From: Bradyrhizobium sp. sGM-13
Lineage (GTDB): Bacteria > Pseudomonadota > Alphaproteobacteria > Rhizobiales > Xanthobacteraceae
Length of the DNA stretch: 64,000 nucleotides
Direction of reading: 5' to 3'
NCBI RefSeq assembly: GCF_018398875.1
Contig: NZ_JAGWDK010000002.1
Coordinates: 62,001 to 126,000 of the forward strand
Numbering within the stretch: the first letter of the stretch is position 1; every line of letters begins with the position of its first letter. The position numbers and the translations under genes are program-made. Below are positions 61,904 to 64,000 of the stretch, piece by piece. A model generated the notes under the pieces. That model saw only the letters and a list, made by a program, of their open reading frames with translations. It had not been told where the DNA came from and ran no database searches.

Positions 61904-64000
61904 TCAATAGGAATGTGAAGCGGCGTGATCCTGGAAGGACTCGTCGGACTGCCGTTGCACGAGCCGCATCAGCGGCTTTCTGCCGAACATGAGAAATAGC
62001 ACCGGCGTAATCAGCGCATCGAGCAAGGTCGCGCTGATAAGCCCGCCGAAGATCGTCACTGCGACGGGATGCAGGATTTCCTTGCCCGGCTCGTCCGCAG
62101 CGATAAGCAGTGGCAGCAGCGCAAGCCCCGCAGACAGCGCGGTCATCAGCACGGGCGTCATGCGCTCGAGGCTTCCGCGGATTACAAGCTCCGGCCCGAA
62201 CGGCATCCGTTCGTGCAAAGCAAGATTGATGTAGTGGCTTATCTTCAGAATCCCGTTGCGTGTGGCGATTCCCGTCAGTGTGATGAATCCGACCATGCTG
62301 GCGACAGATAGCGGCTGGTCGGTCAGCGCCAGCGCGGCGACCGAACCGACCAGCGCCAGCGGGACCCCACCCATGATGATCAAGGCCAGCACGGTGGAGC
62401 GATAGCGGCTATAGAGAATCGCAAAGATCAGCGCGAGAGAAAGCGCGGAAAGAATACCGATTCTGCGGCTGGCTTCCTCCTGAGCCTGGAATGTGCCTTC
62501 AAGGTTCGCGGTGACGCCCTGCGGCAGGCTCGTTGCCTGCAATTCAGCGCGAATGCGGCGCACGATCTCCGCCATGTCGGTTTTGCCGTCGGAGTTCGCA
62601 AGCACGACGATGCGCCTTCGGCCGTTCTCTCTCAGGATTTGGTTCGGTCCATCTGTTTCCTTCACATCTGCTATCTGACGTGCCGGTATCCAGCCGGAGG
62701 GGGTCTTGATCAGGAGTTCGCCGAGCTTCTCGGTCGTGCGCAGCCGCTCGGGCAGCCTCATGACCACGTCGTAGCGTTTGTAGCCGTCAACCACGCGCGA
62801 GATGACGCGCCCACTCGACAGCCGCGATAATTGTTCCGTAACGGCACCGGGCTGCACGCCATACAAGGCTGCCCGCGTATAATCGACGCGGACTTCGAGT
62901 TGCGGAATACGCACCTGCTTTTCGACCTGGAGGTCCTGGATGCCGTCAATCTTGGCGAGCCGTGTACGGAGTTCTTCTGCGCTGTTTCGCAGCGTGTCGA
63001 GGTCGTCGCCGAACAGTTTGAGGGCGAGTTCGGCACGAACGCCTGAGAGCAGGTGATCGAGCCGGTGCGAGATCGGCTGCCCGACATTGATCGAGAGCGG
63101 CAGCACCGAAAGGCGGGAACGAATATCCGCGACGATCTCGGATTTTGGCCGCCGCGAGGGCTTGAGATCGACCTCAAGATCCGAGGAATGGACACCTTCA
63201 GCGTGCTCGTCCAGCTCCGCGCGCCCTGTCCGCCGCCCAACACTGATTACTTCCGGCACATCGAGCAGCAGGCGTTCCGCGATCGATCCCACCCGGCTGG
63301 ATTCCGAGAGCGAAACTCCCGGGGCGAACGCAATATTGATCGTGAAAGTACCCTCATTGAAAGCCGGTAGGAACGCGCGCTTCAAGGCGAATGCGCCCGC
63401 GCCGGCGCCCAACACGGCGAGCGCCGTCAGGCTAAGCAGCAATCCTTTGCGGGCGAAAGCGAACCGGAGCGCCGCATGGTTGGCGGACTTGAGCTTGCGA
63501 ACCAGCCAGCTCTCCCGTTCCATTAGCCGCTTCATCCCCGGTAGCAGGTAGTAGGCCAACACGGGCGTCAGCGTGATCGAAACCAGCAGGCTTGCGAGGA
63601 TCGAGATGATGTAGGCGTGGCCCAGCGGTGCGAACAGTCGTCCCTCGATGCCCGAGAGCGCAAACAGCGGCACGAACACAAGGACGATGATCATCGTGGC
63701 ATAGACAATTCCCGATCGTACTTCGTTGGACGCCGAAACCACCACGTCGAATACTGAACGGGGATTGCCTTGCTCCCTGTTCTCGCGCAGTCGGCGAAAG
63801 ATGTTCTCGACATCGACGACGGCGTCGTCGACCAGTTCGCCGATGGCGATAGCGAGTCCTCCCAGGGTCATCGTATTGATCGAGAGACCGAGCAGCGTGA
63901 AGATAATGGCTGTGGTCAGGATCGAGACCGGGATCGCCGTAAGCGAGATTGCCGTGGTGCGCCAGTTGAGGAGAAACGCGAACAGGATCGCCGCTACGAC
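61904..64000 (-). CDS. CusA/CzcA-family RND heavy-metal efflux pump, C-terminal part (runs off the right edge)
   Basis: The visible 698 codons read in one frame to the edge. Helices include ILTTAIIFTLLGLSINTMTLGGLAIAIGELVDDAVVDVEN, with the acidic DD/E of the CusA/CzcA proton relay. The porter domain shows GTFTINIAFAPGVSLSESSRVG and RIPQLEVRVDYTRAALYGVQPG. Later sections show MGGVPLALVGSVAALALTDQPLSVAS and GIATRNGILKISHYINLALHE. It exports metal ions from the periplasm using proton force with membrane-fusion and outer-membrane partners outside the window. The gene begins beyond 64000. Confidence 0.9.
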   Translation of the reverse strand, partial: VVAAILFAFLLNWRTTAISLTAIPVSILTTAIIFTLLGLSINTMTLGGLAIAIGELVDDAVVDVENIFRRLRENREQGNPRSVFDVVVSASNEVRSGIVYATMIIVLVFVPLFALSGIEGRLFAPLGHAYIISILASLLVSITLTPVLAYYLLPGMKRLMERESWLVRKLKSANHAALRFAFARKGLLLSLTALAVLGAGAGAFALKRAFLPAFNEGTFTINIAFAPGVSLSESSRVGSIAERLLLDVPEVISVGRRTGRAELDEHAEGVHSSDLEVDLKPSRRPKSEIVADIRSRLSVLPLSINVGQPISHRLDHLLSGVRAELALKLFGDDLDTLRNSAEELRTRLAKIDGIQDLQVEKQVRIPQLEVRVDYTRAALYGVQPGAVTEQLSRLSSGRVISRVVDGYKRYDVVMRLPERLRTTEKLGELLIKTPSGWIPARQIADVKETDGPNQILRENGRRRIVVLANSDGKTDMAEIVRRIRAELQATSLPQGVTANLEGTFQAQEEASRRIGILSALSLALIFAILYSRYRSTVLALIIMGGVPLALVGSVAALALTDQPLSVASMVGFITLTGIATRNGILKISHYINLALHERMPFGPELVIRGSLERMTPVLMTALSAGLALLPLLIAADEPGKEILHPVAVTIFGGLISATLLDALITPVLFLMFGRKPLMRLVQRQSDESFQDHAASHSY

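Overview
The window reads as chromosomal DNA of a Bradyrhizobium-like alphaproteobacterium (Nitrobacteraceae). This is inferred from high GC with strong third-position bias, a Ros/MucR regulator, DUF2336, DUF1491 and DUF5330 proteins, an alphaproteobacterial two-cysteine porin, a Flp pilin, Ku, and cytochrome c maturation genes in the cycHJKL (ccmI-ccmE-ccmF-ccmH) order. Most of it is ordinary core genome; no rRNA, tRNA, CRISPR array or prophage was recognised.

Layout. 1-2000: folate genes folP-folB and two small conserved proteins, all on the minus strand. 2200-6650: a HerA-like ATPase, a GT87 mannosyltransferase-like membrane protein and an M20 dipeptidase. 6650-7300: a decayed REP-associated transposase between inverted REP sequences. 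7300-10120: a sugar-nucleotide-type epimerase and a GT39-type membrane glycosyltransferase. 10450-18470: MucR, SufE, a DivJ-like histidine kinase overlapping a peptidoglycan-binding protein, DUF1491, DUF2336 and a lipoprotein; the 17.2-17.5 kb intergenic region carries two CtrA-type sites. 18470-21000: a decaying accessory patch with a MITE-like element, a frameshifted lipocalin gene, dispersed-repeat debris, and GFA and VOC enzymes. 21000-31000: LysR/metallo-hydrolase, a DUF1254/DUF1214 pair, PBP1A, YcgN, a DHA2-type MFS pump and a TPP enzyme. 31000-35000: porin, Flp pilin, Ku and small proteins.

35265-61480 is a long block built around cytochrome c maturation: two-component system 1, a 468-aa orphan, a metal-uptake cassette (mntR, TonB-dependent receptor, tonB-exbD-exbB), ccmIEFH, a small accessory group (DUF1993, MAPEG, TSUP, LysR), DegP, two-component system 2 and glnE. 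The right edge holds a CusA/CzcA-type metal efflux pump running off the window, with a small periplasmic protein.

The most unusual item is the metal-uptake cassette at 39000-45040. Its receptor is a ZnuD-like TonB-dependent receptor that continues in frame into a complete Omp25-type 8-stranded barrel, giving two outer-membrane barrels in one chain. The receptor and the convergent tonB-exbB-exbD operon each carry the same 24-nt near-palindromic element at their predicted promoters, and a DtxR-family MntR-like regulator is encoded divergently from the receptor. This suggests a self-contained metal-responsive uptake regulon.
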